Assembly: GCF_000444875.1 (NCBI RefSeq)
Contig: NC_021985.1
Location: 1,612,001 to 1,676,000, forward strand
Reading direction: 5' to 3'
Source of the DNA: Streptomyces collinus Tu 365
GTDB lineage: Bacteria > Actinomycetota > Actinomycetes > Streptomycetales > Streptomycetaceae
Length of the DNA: 64,000 nucleotides
The position numbers and the translations under genes are program-made. Within the stretch, counting starts at the first letter, position 1; the number at the start of each line of letters is the position of its first letter. Below the pieces are notes generated by a model. It did not search any database. It was not told the origin of the DNA and saw only the letters and a list, made by a program, of their open reading frames with translations. Shown here one piece after another: positions 8,542-19,500 of this stretch.

Positions 8542-11500
8542 CGGGCGTACTCCTCGGCTGCGTCGTCGTGTTGTCCGTCGTGGGCCGCCGGTCCGGTCGT
8601 CCAGGCCACGACGTAGGAGCGCGCCGGGAGGGCGGGCGGGTTGCCCGTCCGCGCGCAGTGCACGGTGTAGGCCCGCTCCAGGCGGCCGGCGACCACCAGC
8701 CGGCTGCCGTCCGGTGCGGTCTCCAGCACCGTGAAGTCCCTGGGGCGGCCGCCGAACCCGGCCCCCTCGGCCTTGGCCACGGCCTCCTTGGCGGCCCAGA
8801 AGCGGGTGAACCACAGCGCCTCGGCCTCGGGGTCGTCGGCGGACCGCCCGTGCAGCAACCGGAGTTCGTCCCGGCCGAGGGCGGTGGCGAGGGTCGCTCG
8901 GTCCCGCGCGGTGACCTCCTCGATGTCGATGCCGGGGCCGGGGCGGGGGCTGTGCGGCCGTACGATCGCCACACCCGCCTCGGCCCGGTGGGCGAGGGAG
9001 ACGTCCAGCGGGGGCAGGGCGCGGCCGTGCGCTCCGGTGACGTACGGGCGGCCGAGTTCGTCGTTGCCGACCTGGATCTCCGCCGGGAAGACGGGGCCTT
9101 CGCCGTGCCGCCACAGCCACTGCCGTACGGCGTCCTTGACCGCGATCCGGCCCAGCAGCCACTGTCTGCGGCCGCGCGGCGGGCGTTCGGCGTACCGGGC
9201 GCGCTCGGGGCCGCCGAGGGAGTTGCGCATGATCAGCTCGCGGGAGGCCAGGTCGGGCCACCGCTCGTGCACCAGGGCCCAGCCCCCGGGGCGGGCCTCG
9301 GAGAGGGTGTGGCGCTCGGGGAAGCGCTCGACGGGCCGGGTGCGCGGGTCGTTGTCGAAGCGGCGGTCCTGCCAGCCGGTGATCCGGGCCCACACCCGGC
9401 CGTCGGCGCCGAGTTCCGCGTCCGCCTCCAGGACTGTGTCGGTGAGCGAGGTGACGCGCAGCCGGCAGGTGACCCGGGTGCCGGGTGCCGGGTGGGGTCC
9501 GTGGAAGCGCAGGTGCCGTATCTGCACCGGGAAGACGACGGTCCGCTCGGTGCGGGTCGCCATGATCCAGTAGCCGAGGAGCTGGCCCACGTTGTCCAGC
9601 AGCGCGCCGGGCGCGGCCGGTGCGGTGATCACTCCGCGGACGTGCCGGGCGCCGATCGCGGTGAGTTCGACGACGCCCTGGAAGGCGGGGCCGTGGAACA
9701 TCCAGCGGTCGCGGTAGAGCTGGGCGGCGGTGTGCTCGGGGACGCTTTCGGGGGCGTCGGGGCGGGGGCCGGGCGCGGGCGGTGCCGGGTGGCGCGGGGC
9801 GAGTTCGACGACGGCACGGGCCGTGGGCCCGAAGGTGACGGCGACCCGGTCCGCGTGCCCCGGGTCGGGGGTGACCGTGACGGGCACGTCGACGGGGGGT
9901 GTCGCGGTGAGCCACCGGTCGAACCGCGCCCCGTGCACGGCGACCGCGCGCAGCCCGGGGGCGGCCGCCTCGGCCGCGTCCATCATGTGCCGGACGATCG
10001 TGGTGGCCGGGACGACCGGCCAGCGGTCCGCCTCGTCGGGCCAGCCGGGACGCTGCGGGAAGAAGCAGTGGTCCAGCAGGTACGGCATGGCACTCGTGGA
10101 GACGCGGACGGTGGTGGTGACGGGGGCAGGGACGAGCGGGGTGACCGGAGCCGGGACGGCGGGGGTGGCGGAGGCCGGGACGGCCGGGCTGGCGGGAGCC
10201 GGGGCGACGGGGGCGGGGACGGCCGGGCTGGCGGATGTCGAGGCGGCCGGGGTGACGGGAGCCGGGACGGCCTGGGTGACGGGAATCGGGGCGACCGAGG
10301 TCGGGACGGCCGGGGCGACGGGAGCCGGGACGGCCGGGGCCACGGAGGTCGGGGCGACCGAGGCCGAGGCGACGGGAGCCGGGACGGCCGGGGCCACGGA
10401 GGTCGGGGCGACCGAGGCCGAGGCGACGGGAGCCGGGACGGCCGGGGTGACGGAGGTCGGGGCGGCGGGGAGGGGGAGGTCGGAGGCGGGGCCGGGCGGC
10501 GCCGCCGGGCCCCCGGATCGGCGGTCGGCCGCGGTGATGAGCTCCGCCGCCGTGTCCGCGGTGTCCCGCAGCAGGGCGGTCAGCTCGGCCGCGGCCGGGA
10601 ACCGGGTGGCGAGGTCGTCGAGGGGGGACGTGCCCTGGCGGGCCGGTGCCGAGGGGCGCGACGCGGTTCGGTCCGGCCGCAGTTCCGCTTGCAGGGCCTC
10701 CAGGCCCGGTCCGGCCAGGGACACCAGGGCTCCGTCGAGGTCGAGGCGGACGGGCGGGCGTCCCGGCGTACGCGCGGCGGCGTCCGGGCGGGGCACCTCA
10801 GCGTGGCCGACGGCGGCGCCCGGGCGGCCCGTCTCACCGTGGCCGACGGCGGCGCCCGGGCGGCCCGTCTCACCGTGGCCGACGGCGGCGTCCGGGCGGG
10901 GTACCGCCGGTGCGACGTGGGCCCCCGCCGTCCACAGGGCGGTGGCGACCCGGCGGAGCTGGGCCATGCCCGTGCGGTGGGGCGAGTTGGCGGCGACGGC
11001 GAGGTGGTCGCGGTCGCCGAGGGTGTCGTCGACGAGGGAGGCGAGCTGTCCGGGGCCGGCCTGGACGAAAGCGCGGTGTCCCGCCGCGTACAGCGCCTCG
11101 GTCAGCTCGCGGAAGCGCACCGGTTCCAGCAGGTGCCGTACGAACAGCTCGCGCACCGCCGTCTCGTCCCTCGGGAAGGGCGCCGCGGTCGTGCCGGACC
11201 ACACCGGCACCCTCGGCGGGTGCAGCCGGAAGCGGCCGGCCGCCTCCTCGATGGGGGCGAGGTAGGGCTGGAGCATCGGGGTGTGGAAGCCGGAACGGAA
11301 CGGCAGCACCTGGCAGAGCACGCCCTGGGCGCGGAAGGACCGGGCGAACCGCTGGACCGCCTCGTCCGGCCCGCACACCATCGACTGGTGGGGCGCGTTG
11401 TCGTGGGACAGCACGATCCCGGTGCCGGTCCAGGCGTCGGCCAGGGCGGCCAGGACCCGGTCGGCACCGGCGCCCACGGCGGCGAAGGCGAGGCCCGGCA

Positions 11501-13538
11501 CGGACACCGCGTCCGGGTCGAACCCGGCCATGAACGCGTCGACCTCGGCGTCCGCGTACAGTCCCGCCGCCGCCATGGCGGTCCACTCGCCGACGCTGTG
11601 CCCGGCGACCGCGTCCGGCACGACCCCCATGCGGCGCAGCGCGGCGTCGAGCAGCCGTCCGACACCGACCACGCCGAAGCCGTGCCGTCCGACGTCGCCG
11701 ACCCGTACGTCCGTGTCGGCGCGGGTGAGCGGCGGCAGGCCGAAGTGCTCCGCGACGTCGTCGGCGCGAGGCGTGAAGTCGCTCTCCAGACCGGGGAAGA
11801 CGAAGGCGAGCCCGCCCCGGCCGGGCCCGAGCAGCGGGGCGGGGCGGAACCAGACGTCGTTGCGGCCCTGCCAGGCACGGCCTCTGCCGACCGCGCGGCG
11901 GGCCAGGGCGAGCCGCTTGGCGGTGGGGTCCACGACGCCCAGGCGCACCGGGCCGGCGTCGGGGTGCGGCCGCTCGGGGGCGAGGCCGCCGGCGAGCACC
12001 GTGGGGTCGTCGTGGTCGAGGAGGGCGGCGAGGCCGTCCTGGCCGTCGGCGGCGAGCAACAGGACCCGCTCGGGCTCGGCGGTCCGGGTACGGGCCCGGC
12101 GTCGTGCCGGTCGCGGGCCCGGCGCCTCCTCCAGCACCACGTGGGCGTTGATCCCGCCGAACCCGAAGGCGTTGACGGCCGCCCGGCGGACCGGTCGGGC
12201 CGGGCAGGTCTCCCAGGGCCGCGCCCGGGTCAGGGTGCGGAAGCGGGTGGCCGCGAGGGCGGGGTGGGGGTCGTCGCAGTGCAGGGTGGGCAGGAGGGTG
12301 GCGTGGTGGAGGGCGAGGGCGGCCTTGACCAGGCCCGCGACACCCGCGGCCGGCATGGTGTGGCCGATCATCGATTTCACCGAGCCGAGCACGGGCCGCT
12401 CCCCGTCCTCGGCCGTGGCCGGTCCGAACACGTCGGCGAGGGTGGTGAGTTCGGCGGTGTCACCGGCCGGTGTCGCGGTGCCGTGCGCCTCCAGCAGCCC
12501 GAGCGAGCCGGGTTCCGCCGGGTCGAGTCCGGCGGCCCGCCATGCCTGGCGCACGGCCCGTGCCTGGCCGCCGGGGTCGGGGGTGACCAGGCCGGCGGTA
12601 CGGCCGTCGCCGGCCACGCCGGTCCCGCGGATCACCGCGTACACCCGGTCGCCGTCGCGTTCGGCGTCCGCGAGCCGCTTGAGGACGACGATCCCGGTGC
12701 CCTCGCCGATGAGGAGGCCGTCGGCGTCACGGTGGAAGGGCCGGCTGCGCTGGGACGGGGACAGGGCGCGCAGCTGCGAGAAGACGCTCCACAGGGTGAT
12801 GTCGTGGCAGTGGTGGACGCCCCCGGCCAGCATCATGTCGCAGCGGCCGGTGGTGAGTTCGGTGACGGCCTGGTCGACGGCGACCAGCGAGGAGGCGCAG
12901 GCGGCGTCCACGGTGTAGGCGGGGCCGCGCAGGTCGAGCCGGTTGGCGATACGGGAGGCGGCGAGGTTGGGGACCAGGCCGATCGCGGCCTCGGGGCTGT
13001 CGGGGCCGAGCCGTTCGGTGAACGCGGCCCGCACCCGGTCCAGTTGGGCGGACGACAGCTCCGGCATCAACTCGCCGAGTGTGCGTACGAGTTGCCCGGC
13101 GGTACGCACCCGCTGGTCGAGCCTGACCAGGCCGGGGGTGAGGTAGCCGCCGCGGCCCAGGGTCACTCCGATCCGGTGCCGCTCGGGCAGCCGGTCGGCG
13201 CCGCCGGCGTCGGCGAGCGCGGCGGCGGCCACGTCGAGGGCGATGAGCTGGTCGGGTTCGGTGCCCGGCACGGAGGCGGGCATGATGCCGTACCGGGTCA
13301 CCTCCACCTCGGCCAGCGCGTCCACGAATCCGCCGCGCCGGCAGTAGATCCGGTCGGCGACGGCGGGCTCGGCGGCGCTGCCGGGGTGGTAGTAGCCGGC
13401 GTCCCAGCGGCCGTCGGGGACGTCGCCGATCGCGTCCACGCCGTCGCGCAGGTTGCGCCAGTAGGCGTCGAGGCCCGCGGCGCCGGGCAGCAGTACCGCC
13501 ATCCCCACCACGGCGACCGGGGTGTGTACCTGTGTCAT
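8538..13538 (-). CDS. Iterative type I synthase: KS-AT-DH-phosphopantetheinyl transferase
   Basis: A 1,666-aa multidomain protein. KS about residues 5-456, with catalytic Cys in DAACASSLVAVD and histidines in EAHGTATP and IGHTMPAAG. AT-like domain about 580-860, with GHSVGEW and GFHTPM instead of the usual AFHSP. A long repetitive linker about 900-1150. A double-hotdog dehydratase about 1155-1385, with the catalytic pair in PYLLDHCFF and LLDNVGQLLGYW. A C-terminal phosphopantetheinyl transferase with GIDIEEV and WAAKEAVAKA. The family resemblance is to PUFA, enediyne and heterocyst-glycolipid synthases (PfaC/PfaE functions in one chain). No ACP is present, so it must work on the ACP of its partner or the free ACP. 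The ATG at 13538 lies one base after the upstream stop (TGAGATG). Confidence 0.88.
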   Translation of the reverse strand: MTQVHTPVAVVGMAVLLPGAAGLDAYWRNLRDGVDAIGDVPDGRWDAGYYHPGSAAEPAVADRIYCRRGGFVDALAEVEVTRYGIMPASVPGTEPDQLIALDVAAAALADAGGADRLPERHRIGVTLGRGGYLTPGLVRLDQRVRTAGQLVRTLGELMPELSSAQLDRVRAAFTERLGPDSPEAAIGLVPNLAASRIANRLDLRGPAYTVDAACASSLVAVDQAVTELTTGRCDMMLAGGVHHCHDITLWSVFSQLRALSPSQRSRPFHRDADGLLIGEGTGIVVLKRLADAERDGDRVYAVIRGTGVAGDGRTAGLVTPDPGGQARAVRQAWRAAGLDPAEPGSLGLLEAHGTATPAGDTAELTTLADVFGPATAEDGERPVLGSVKSMIGHTMPAAGVAGLVKAALALHHATLLPTLHCDDPHPALAATRFRTLTRARPWETCPARPVRRAAVNAFGFGGINAHVVLEEAPGPRPARRRARTRTAEPERVLLLAADGQDGLAALLDHDDPTVLAGGLAPERPHPDAGPVRLGVVDPTAKRLALARRAVGRGRAWQGRNDVWFRPAPLLGPGRGGLAFVFPGLESDFTPRADDVAEHFGLPPLTRADTDVRVGDVGRHGFGVVGVGRLLDAALRRMGVVPDAVAGHSVGEWTAMAAAGLYADAEVDAFMAGFDPDAVSVPGLAFAAVGAGADRVLAALADAWTGTGIVLSHDNAPHQSMVCGPDEAVQRFARSFRAQGVLCQVLPFRSGFHTPMLQPYLAPIEEAAGRFRLHPPRVPVWSGTTAAPFPRDETAVRELFVRHLLEPVRFRELTEALYAAGHRAFVQAGPGQLASLVDDTLGDRDHLAVAANSPHRTGMAQLRRVATALWTAGAHVAPAVPRPDAAVGHGETGRPGAAVGHGETGRPGAAVGHAEVPRPDAAARTPGRPPVRLDLDGALVSLAGPGLEALQAELRPDRTASRPSAPARQGTSPLDDLATRFPAAAELTALLRDTADTAAELITAADRRSGGPAAPPGPASDLPLPAAPTSVTPAVPAPVASASVAPTSVAPAVPAPVASASVAPTSVAPAVPAPVAPAVPTSVAPIPVTQAVPAPVTPAASTSASPAVPAPVAPAPASPAVPASATPAVPAPVTPLVPAPVTTTVRVSTSAMPYLLDHCFFPQRPGWPDEADRWPVVPATTIVRHMMDAAEAAAPGLRAVAVHGARFDRWLTATPPVDVPVTVTPDPGHADRVAVTFGPTARAVVELAPRHPAPPAPGPRPDAPESVPEHTAAQLYRDRWMFHGPAFQGVVELTAIGARHVRGVITAPAAPGALLDNVGQLLGYWIMATRTERTVVFPVQIRHLRFHGPHPAPGTRVTCRLRVTSLTDTVLEADAELGADGRVWARITGWQDRRFDNDPRTRPVERFPERHTLSEARPGGWALVHERWPDLASRELIMRNSLGGPERARYAERPPRGRRQWLLGRIAVKDAVRQWLWRHGEGPVFPAEIQVGNDELGRPYVTGAHGRALPPLDVSLAHRAEAGVAIVRPHSPRPGPGIDIEEVTARDRATLATALGRDELRLLHGRSADDPEAEALWFTRFWAAKEAVAKAEGAGFGGRPRDFTVLETAPDGSRLVVAGRLERAYTVHCARTGNPPALPARSYVVAWTTGPAAHDGQHDDAAEEYAR
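10321..10447. repeat. 54-bp tandem repeat in synthase linker
   Basis: Two exact 54-bp copies (10321-10374, 10375-10428) and part of a third encode an 18-residue Pro/Ala/Val/Ser linker unit (APVASASVAPTSVAPAVP). More degenerate copies flank them. The unit joins the AT region to the dehydratase and should be a flexible tether. Confidence 0.85.
10789..10896. repeat. 36-bp tandem repeat in synthase linker
   Basis: Three 36-bp units (10789, 10825, 10861) encode AAVGHGETGRPG-like dodecapeptides just after the AT-like domain. The reading frame is kept, so the repeat changes only linker length. Confidence 0.85.
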
Positions 13539-13539
13539 C

Positions 13540-16500
13540 TCACCAGCCCGAGGCGGTGTAGACGACGGCGCGTGCCGAGCGGTCACCCCAGGCGAGTTCG
13601 CGGAGCAGGGCGGCGGTGCCCTCGTCCGGGTCGATCAGCCGTACGCCGCGGCGCGCGTACTCGCGGCCCAGTTCCTCGCCGACCATGCCGCCGTGCCGTC
13701 CGGCCGGTGCCCAGGGCCCCCAGTGCACGGTGAGCGCCCGGTGGCCGGTCCGCTCGGCCCAGTCGGTGCCCAGGCGTTCCAGGGCGTCGTTGGCGGCGGC
13801 GTAGTCGGCCTGCCCGCGGTTGCCGAGGACGGCGGCGACACTGCCGAACAGGACCGTGAACCCGGGTCCGTGGGGCAGGTCGGTCAGCGCGGTGAGCAGG
13901 GCGGCGGCCCCGGCGGTCTTCGTGCCGTAGACCCGCTGGAAGGAGTCGGTGCTCTTGTCGGCGATCAGCCGGTCCTCGATCACTCCGGCGGCGAAGACGA
14001 CGCCGTCGAGGCGGCCGTGTTCGGCGTGGATCTCCTTGACCGCCTGGAGGGCGGCGTCCCGCTCGCGGAAGTCCACCGAGCGGTAGCGTGCCTCGCTGCC
14101 CAGGGCGGTGAGTTCGGCGAGGGTGGCGGTGATCTCCCGCTGGGCGAGGATCAGTTCGGCGGAGCGGCTGACCTCCGCCGGGCTCGACGAGCCGTCCCGG
14201 GCGAGCGCGGCACGCAGTTCGACGAGGGTGCGGGCGGCGGCGGTCCCGGGTGGTTCGGGTGCGGTGGCCGCGGGGGTGCGGCCGAGCAGTTCGATCCGGC
14301 AGCGGCTCGCCGCGGCGAGGGCGGTGGCGAACCGTGCGGTGATGCCACGGGCGCCGCCGACCAGCAGCACCACGGAGTCCCGGTCGAGGCCGAGCGCGGC
14401 GGCCTCGGCGGCACCCTCACCGGCGGGTCCGGCGCCGGTGCTGCCCAGCGGTCCCAGGGGCGCCGGGACCAGTTCGAGCCCGTGCCGCCCGCCGGTGGCC
14501 GTGCGCAGCACGACCGGGGCGGCCGGTTCGGGGGCGAGCAGTTCGGCGAGCAGGGCGTCGGCGACGGCGCCCGGGGTGGTGTCGGGGACGGTGACCAGCC
14601 GGGCCAGGGTGCCGGGGTACTCGCGGGCGACGGTGCGGAACAGGCCGTGCAGGCCCGCCGACCGGGACGCCTGCGCGCGGTCGGCGGGCTGCACGGCCAG
14701 CAGGGTGCGCGGGCCACGGGCGAGGGCCGCCTTGAGCACGGGGAACGCCTCGGGAAGCACCGGGAGCTCCGGACCGGGGAGCGCGCCCAGGTACAGCACG
14801 CCGTCGGCCCCGCCGTCCGCCTCGCCGAGGAGGTGGGTCCGGTCGGCCGCGACGGCGTCGGCACCGTGCGCGCGCAGCCGTGCGGCCAGCTCGGCCGCCG
14901 CTCCCCCGCCGTCCCCGAGGAGGACGAACCGTTTGCCGCGCAGGACGGTTTCGGGGGCGGCTGAAGGCGGCGGAAGGGGTACGGGGCGCAGCTCGCAGCG
15001 TTGCGGCGCCTCTCCGGCGGGTGTGATGACGGGTACGTCGGCGGTCTCCGGGCGGGTCGGAACGGTGCTGGGCCCCGCCCCCGTCACGGCCCCGGTGTCC
15101 CCGGCGGCCCCGGCGATCCGCGCGGTCAGCCACGCCGTCACAGCGGCCGCCGTCCGCGCCTTGGCCAGTTCCTCCAGCTCCGCGTCGTCCAGGACCTCCG
15201 AGCCGTCCGCGATGCCGAGGCGCCGGGCGAGTTCGCCCGCTATCTCGGCCCGCTTGATGGAGTCGATGCTCAGGTCGGCCTCCAGGTCGAGGTCCGGCTC
15301 GATCATGTCGACGGGGTAGCCGGTGCGCTCGCCGATGATCTCCAGGACGACCTGCTCGACGCTCGGTCGCGGTTCGGCGGCTCCGGCTCGCGGAGGCTCG
15401 GCCGCCTCGGTTGCGTGGGCGGCCGTCCCGGCTGCCCCGGTCGTCTCGGCCGTCTCTGGCCCCTCTGGCCCCTCTGGCCCCTCGGGCGGAGACGACGGCC
15501 GCGCCGCCGTCGGTCCTTCGAGCGCGGCCAGGGGCAGTCGCGCGGGCGCGGCCGGCGCCACGGGTGCCGCCGGGACCGTGCCCGGCGCGGCGCCGAAGTA
15601 GGTGAGCAGCACGTCCCGCTGGGCCGCGATCATCTCCCGGCTGGTGCGCAGGAACTCGGAGATCAGCGCGTCCCGGTCGGCCGGGGCGCCGTTTGGCGGG
15701 TTCGTCGTCACGGTCGTCTCCACGACTCGTCGGGCCGGTGCGAGGGCACCGGGGAGGGGTGCTCCGTCGGCGGTGCGCACGAGGTGCCCGTCGACCGTCC
15801 AGCCGGGCCGCCGTGGCGCCGGTGTCCGCAGCGCGTCGACGGCGTCGCGGCCCTGGAGGAGCCAGGCGGCGCGCACCGGGAGCCCGGCGGCGGCCAGCCT
15901 GGCCAGGGCGTCCAGCCAGCCCGGCAGGCCGCTGTCGGCGCGGGGCTCGCAGGCGACGGTGCGATGCGGGCGGTCGCCCAGGATCTGTCCGACGAGCCGG
16001 GTGAGGACCGTCCCGGGGCCCGCCTCCACGAAGATCCGCGCCCCCGCCTCGTACATGCCCTCGATCTGGGCGGCGAAGGAGACCGGCGAGCCGATCTGAG
16101 CGGCGAGTTCGGCGCGTACGGCGTCGGGGTCCGCGGGGTAGGGGGCGGCCGTGCGGTTGGCCCACACGGGGAACTCGGGGGCCCGTACCTTCTTGTCCTC
16201 GAGGACCTTGGCGAACCGCTCCCCCGCGGCGGCCACCACCGGGCTGTGGAAGGCACAGGCGACCGGGATACGGCGGGCCGTGAGCCCTGCTTCGCGCAAC
16301 AGGCGTACGGCGGTCTCGACTTCGCTCGTGGGACCCGATATCACCGACTGCTCGGGCGAGTTGTGGTTGGCCACGACGACCGACCCGGGCGCCCCGGCGT
16401 CACGCAGTGCGCGGGCGACCCGCGCGGCACCGGCTCCGACGGCGGCCATGGTGCCGGGTTCCTCGCCCGCGGCCGCCAGGATGGCGCTCGCCCGCTCACC

Positions 16501-19500
16501 GCTCAGCTCCAGGAGCGTCTCGGCGTCGAGCGCGCCGGCCGCGCCGAGGGCGGCCAGTTCGCCGTAGCTGTGTCCGGCCGCGAGGTCCGGGGTGACGCCC
16601 GCCGCGGTGAGGAAGGCGTGCGCGGCGAGGCCCGTGATGCCGAGCGCGGGCTGCGCGGCCCGGGTGTCGGTGAGGGCGGCGCCGTGGCGCGCGCGGGCCT
16701 CCTCGCCGAACGCGGCGGGCGGGTACAGGGTGTCGGCGTGCGCGCGGCCGAGGTGCAGGTAGTACCGCAGCTCGGGCAGGGCGACCAGCAGGTCCGCGAG
16801 CATGCCGGGCCGCTGGCTGCCCTGGCCCGGGAAGAGGAAGGCGACCTTGGCGTCGCCGGGGGCGTCACGGTCGGCGTCACCTGCTGCGGCACCGGCCGCG
16901 GGATCGGCGGGGTGGGGGTCGGACCGCGGATCGTGCTCGCCGGGCCGGCCGCCAGCCGCCGGATCGTCCGCGCCGGAGCGGATACCCGCCGCCGGATCGT
17001 CCGCGCCGGAGCGGACGCCCCCCGCCGCGCCGGTCTCGCCCGAGCGCAACCCCGCAGCCGAACCGTCCTCGCCGGAGCGGATGCCCTCCGCCGCTTCGGT
17101 CTCGCCCGAGCACGTGCTCGCGGCCGAACCGTCCTCGCCGGAGCGGACGCCCCCCGCCGCGCCGGTCTCGCCCGAGCACGTGCCCGCGGCCGAACCGTCC
17201 TCGCCGGAGCGGACGCCCCCCGCCGCGCCGGTCTCGCCCGAGCACGTGCCCGCGGCCGAACCGTCCTCGTCAGAGGGTACGGCCGCGGACGAACCGTAGC
17301 CGCCGGAGCTGATGGCCGCCGCCGACGACTCGTCCTCGCCGAGATGGATGCCGGCCGCCGGGTCCTGCTCGCCCGCGAGGACGCGCCGTAGCTGGCCGAT
17401 GAGATGGTCCACGTCCCGGGCCACGAGTGCCGCCCGCACCGGTTCGTCGGAGGTGTCCGCGCGGCGGGCCGCGGCGAGCGCCAGGTCGCGCAGGCGCCAG
17501 GGGCGGCCGTCGGTCTCGGCGGCCCGCAGCACCTCGGCGACGTCGCGGTGGGCCGCCGCCGTGTCCCGGCCCCGGAAGAGGAACAGCTCGGCGGGCCAGG
17601 CGTCCAGGGTCTGTCTCGGCGCCACGCCGTCCGTGTGGGCGCCGAGCACGGCGTGGAAGTTGGTCCCGCCGAACCCGAACGCGCTGACTCCGGCCAGGCG
17701 TTCCGCGGCGGGAGCCGTCCAGGGCCGGGCGTGGGTGTGGAAGGCGAACGGGCTGTTCGCCTCCGACCAGGCCGGGTTGGGGCGTTCCAGGTGCAGGGTG
17801 GGCGGTTTGACGCCGGTGTACAGGGCCAGGGTGGTCTTGATCAGGCCCGCGAGTCCGGCGGCACACTTGGTGTGCCCGATCTGCGACTTGACCGAGCCGA
17901 GCGCGCAGCCGCCCGCCGCGGCCCCGGCCTCGGTGAACACCGCGTCGAGCACACCGAGTTCGGTACGGTCCCCGACGACGGTGCCGGTGCCGTGCGCCTC
18001 CACCAGCCCGACCTCGGCGGGCGAGACGCCGGCGTCGCGGTAGGCGCGCAGCAGGGCGGCGCGCTGGCCTTCGGGACGGGGCGCGGTCAGGCCGAGGGAG
18101 CGGCCGTCGCTGGCCGAGCCGATCCCCTTGATCACGCCGTAGACGCGGTCGCCGTCGCGCTCGGCGTCGGCGAGCCGTTTGAGGACCACGCAGGCCACGC
18201 CCTCGCCCAGGGCGATGCCGTCGGCGGAGTCGTCGAAGGCGCGGGACCGGCCGGTGGGCGAGAGGGCGTGCACGGAGGAGAACAGGACGAAGTCGTTGAT
18301 GCCGTTGTGCAGGTCGGCCCCGCCGCACAGCACCACGTCGCTGCCGCCGGAGACGAGTTCCTTGCAGGCCACGTCGAGCGCGGCGAGGGAGGAGGCGCAG
18401 GCGGCGTCGACGGTGTAGTTGGCGCCGCCGAGGTCCAGGCGGTTGGCGATGCGGCCGGAGATGACGTTGGCGAGCATGCCGGGGAAGGAGTCCTCGGTCA
18501 GCCGGGGCAGCTGGGCCCCGATGCCCTCGGGGACCTCGCCGTAGTACGACGGCAGGACGGCGCGCAGGGTGACGGCGTTGGACAGGTCGCTGCCCGCCTC
18601 GGCGCCGAAGACGACCGAGGTGCGCGACCGGTCGAAGGCGCGGCCCCGTTCGCCATACCCGGCGTCGTCCAGGGCTCTGCGGGCGGCCTCCAGGGACAGC
18701 AGCTGCACCGGCTCGATGCTGCCGAGGGAGGCGGGCGGGATGCCGTAGCTCAGCGGGTCGAAGGGGATGCGCGGCAGGAAGCCGCCCCACTTGGACGCCG
18801 TCGCGCCGGCCGTGTGGTGCACGGCCGGGTCCCAGCGGTCGGCCGGGACCTCGGTGACGGCGTCGTGTCCGGCGACCACGTTGGCCCAGAAGCCGGCGAG
18901 GTCGGGGGCTCCGGGGAACATGCAGGCCATGCCGACCACGGCGACGTCGAGGGGTTCGGCGGGCGGCGGTTCGGGGGCCCGCGGGGCGGCCGGCCGCGCG
19001 CAGCGGGCGGTGAGCAGGTCGGCGGCGCCGTCGGTGACCGCGTGGTGCAGCCGGGCGACGGTGGTCGTCGCCGAGCGCAGCGCGACGACGTCGCCGGCCA
19101 TGAACATCCCGTCGCTGAGCTGCCGTCGCTCGTCCACCGCGGTCAGCTCGCCCCGGGCCGAGCGCTCGACGCCCTTGCTGGCGAGGCGCAGCCGCCCCAC
19201 GTTGAGCCGCTCCAGCGCCTCCCACAGCTCACGGTCGGGGGTTCCGGACGCGCGCAGCCGTGCCTCGTGGTCCCGGTACCCGGTGGTGAAAGGGCTGGGG
19301 ACGCAGCGGGTGGCGTGACCGGGTGCCGTCTCCAGCAGGGCGGTGGAGGTGGCGGCCAGGACCTGCCGCTGGAAGAGCGGCTGGATCGCACCGCGGGCCA
19401 CGGCCTCCTCGGTGAACAGGTAGGCGGTGCCCATGAGGACGCCGACGGCGGCACCCCGTGCGGTGAGGGGGGCGGCCAGGGCCGCGGCCATCGCGGCGGA

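Noticed and set aside
8568..13733. Very long plus-strand frame opposite the KS-AT-DH gene
   Set aside because: Shadow of a high-G+C gene; the product is Gly/Arg/Val-rich with no domain, and the opposite frame has complete catalytic motifs.
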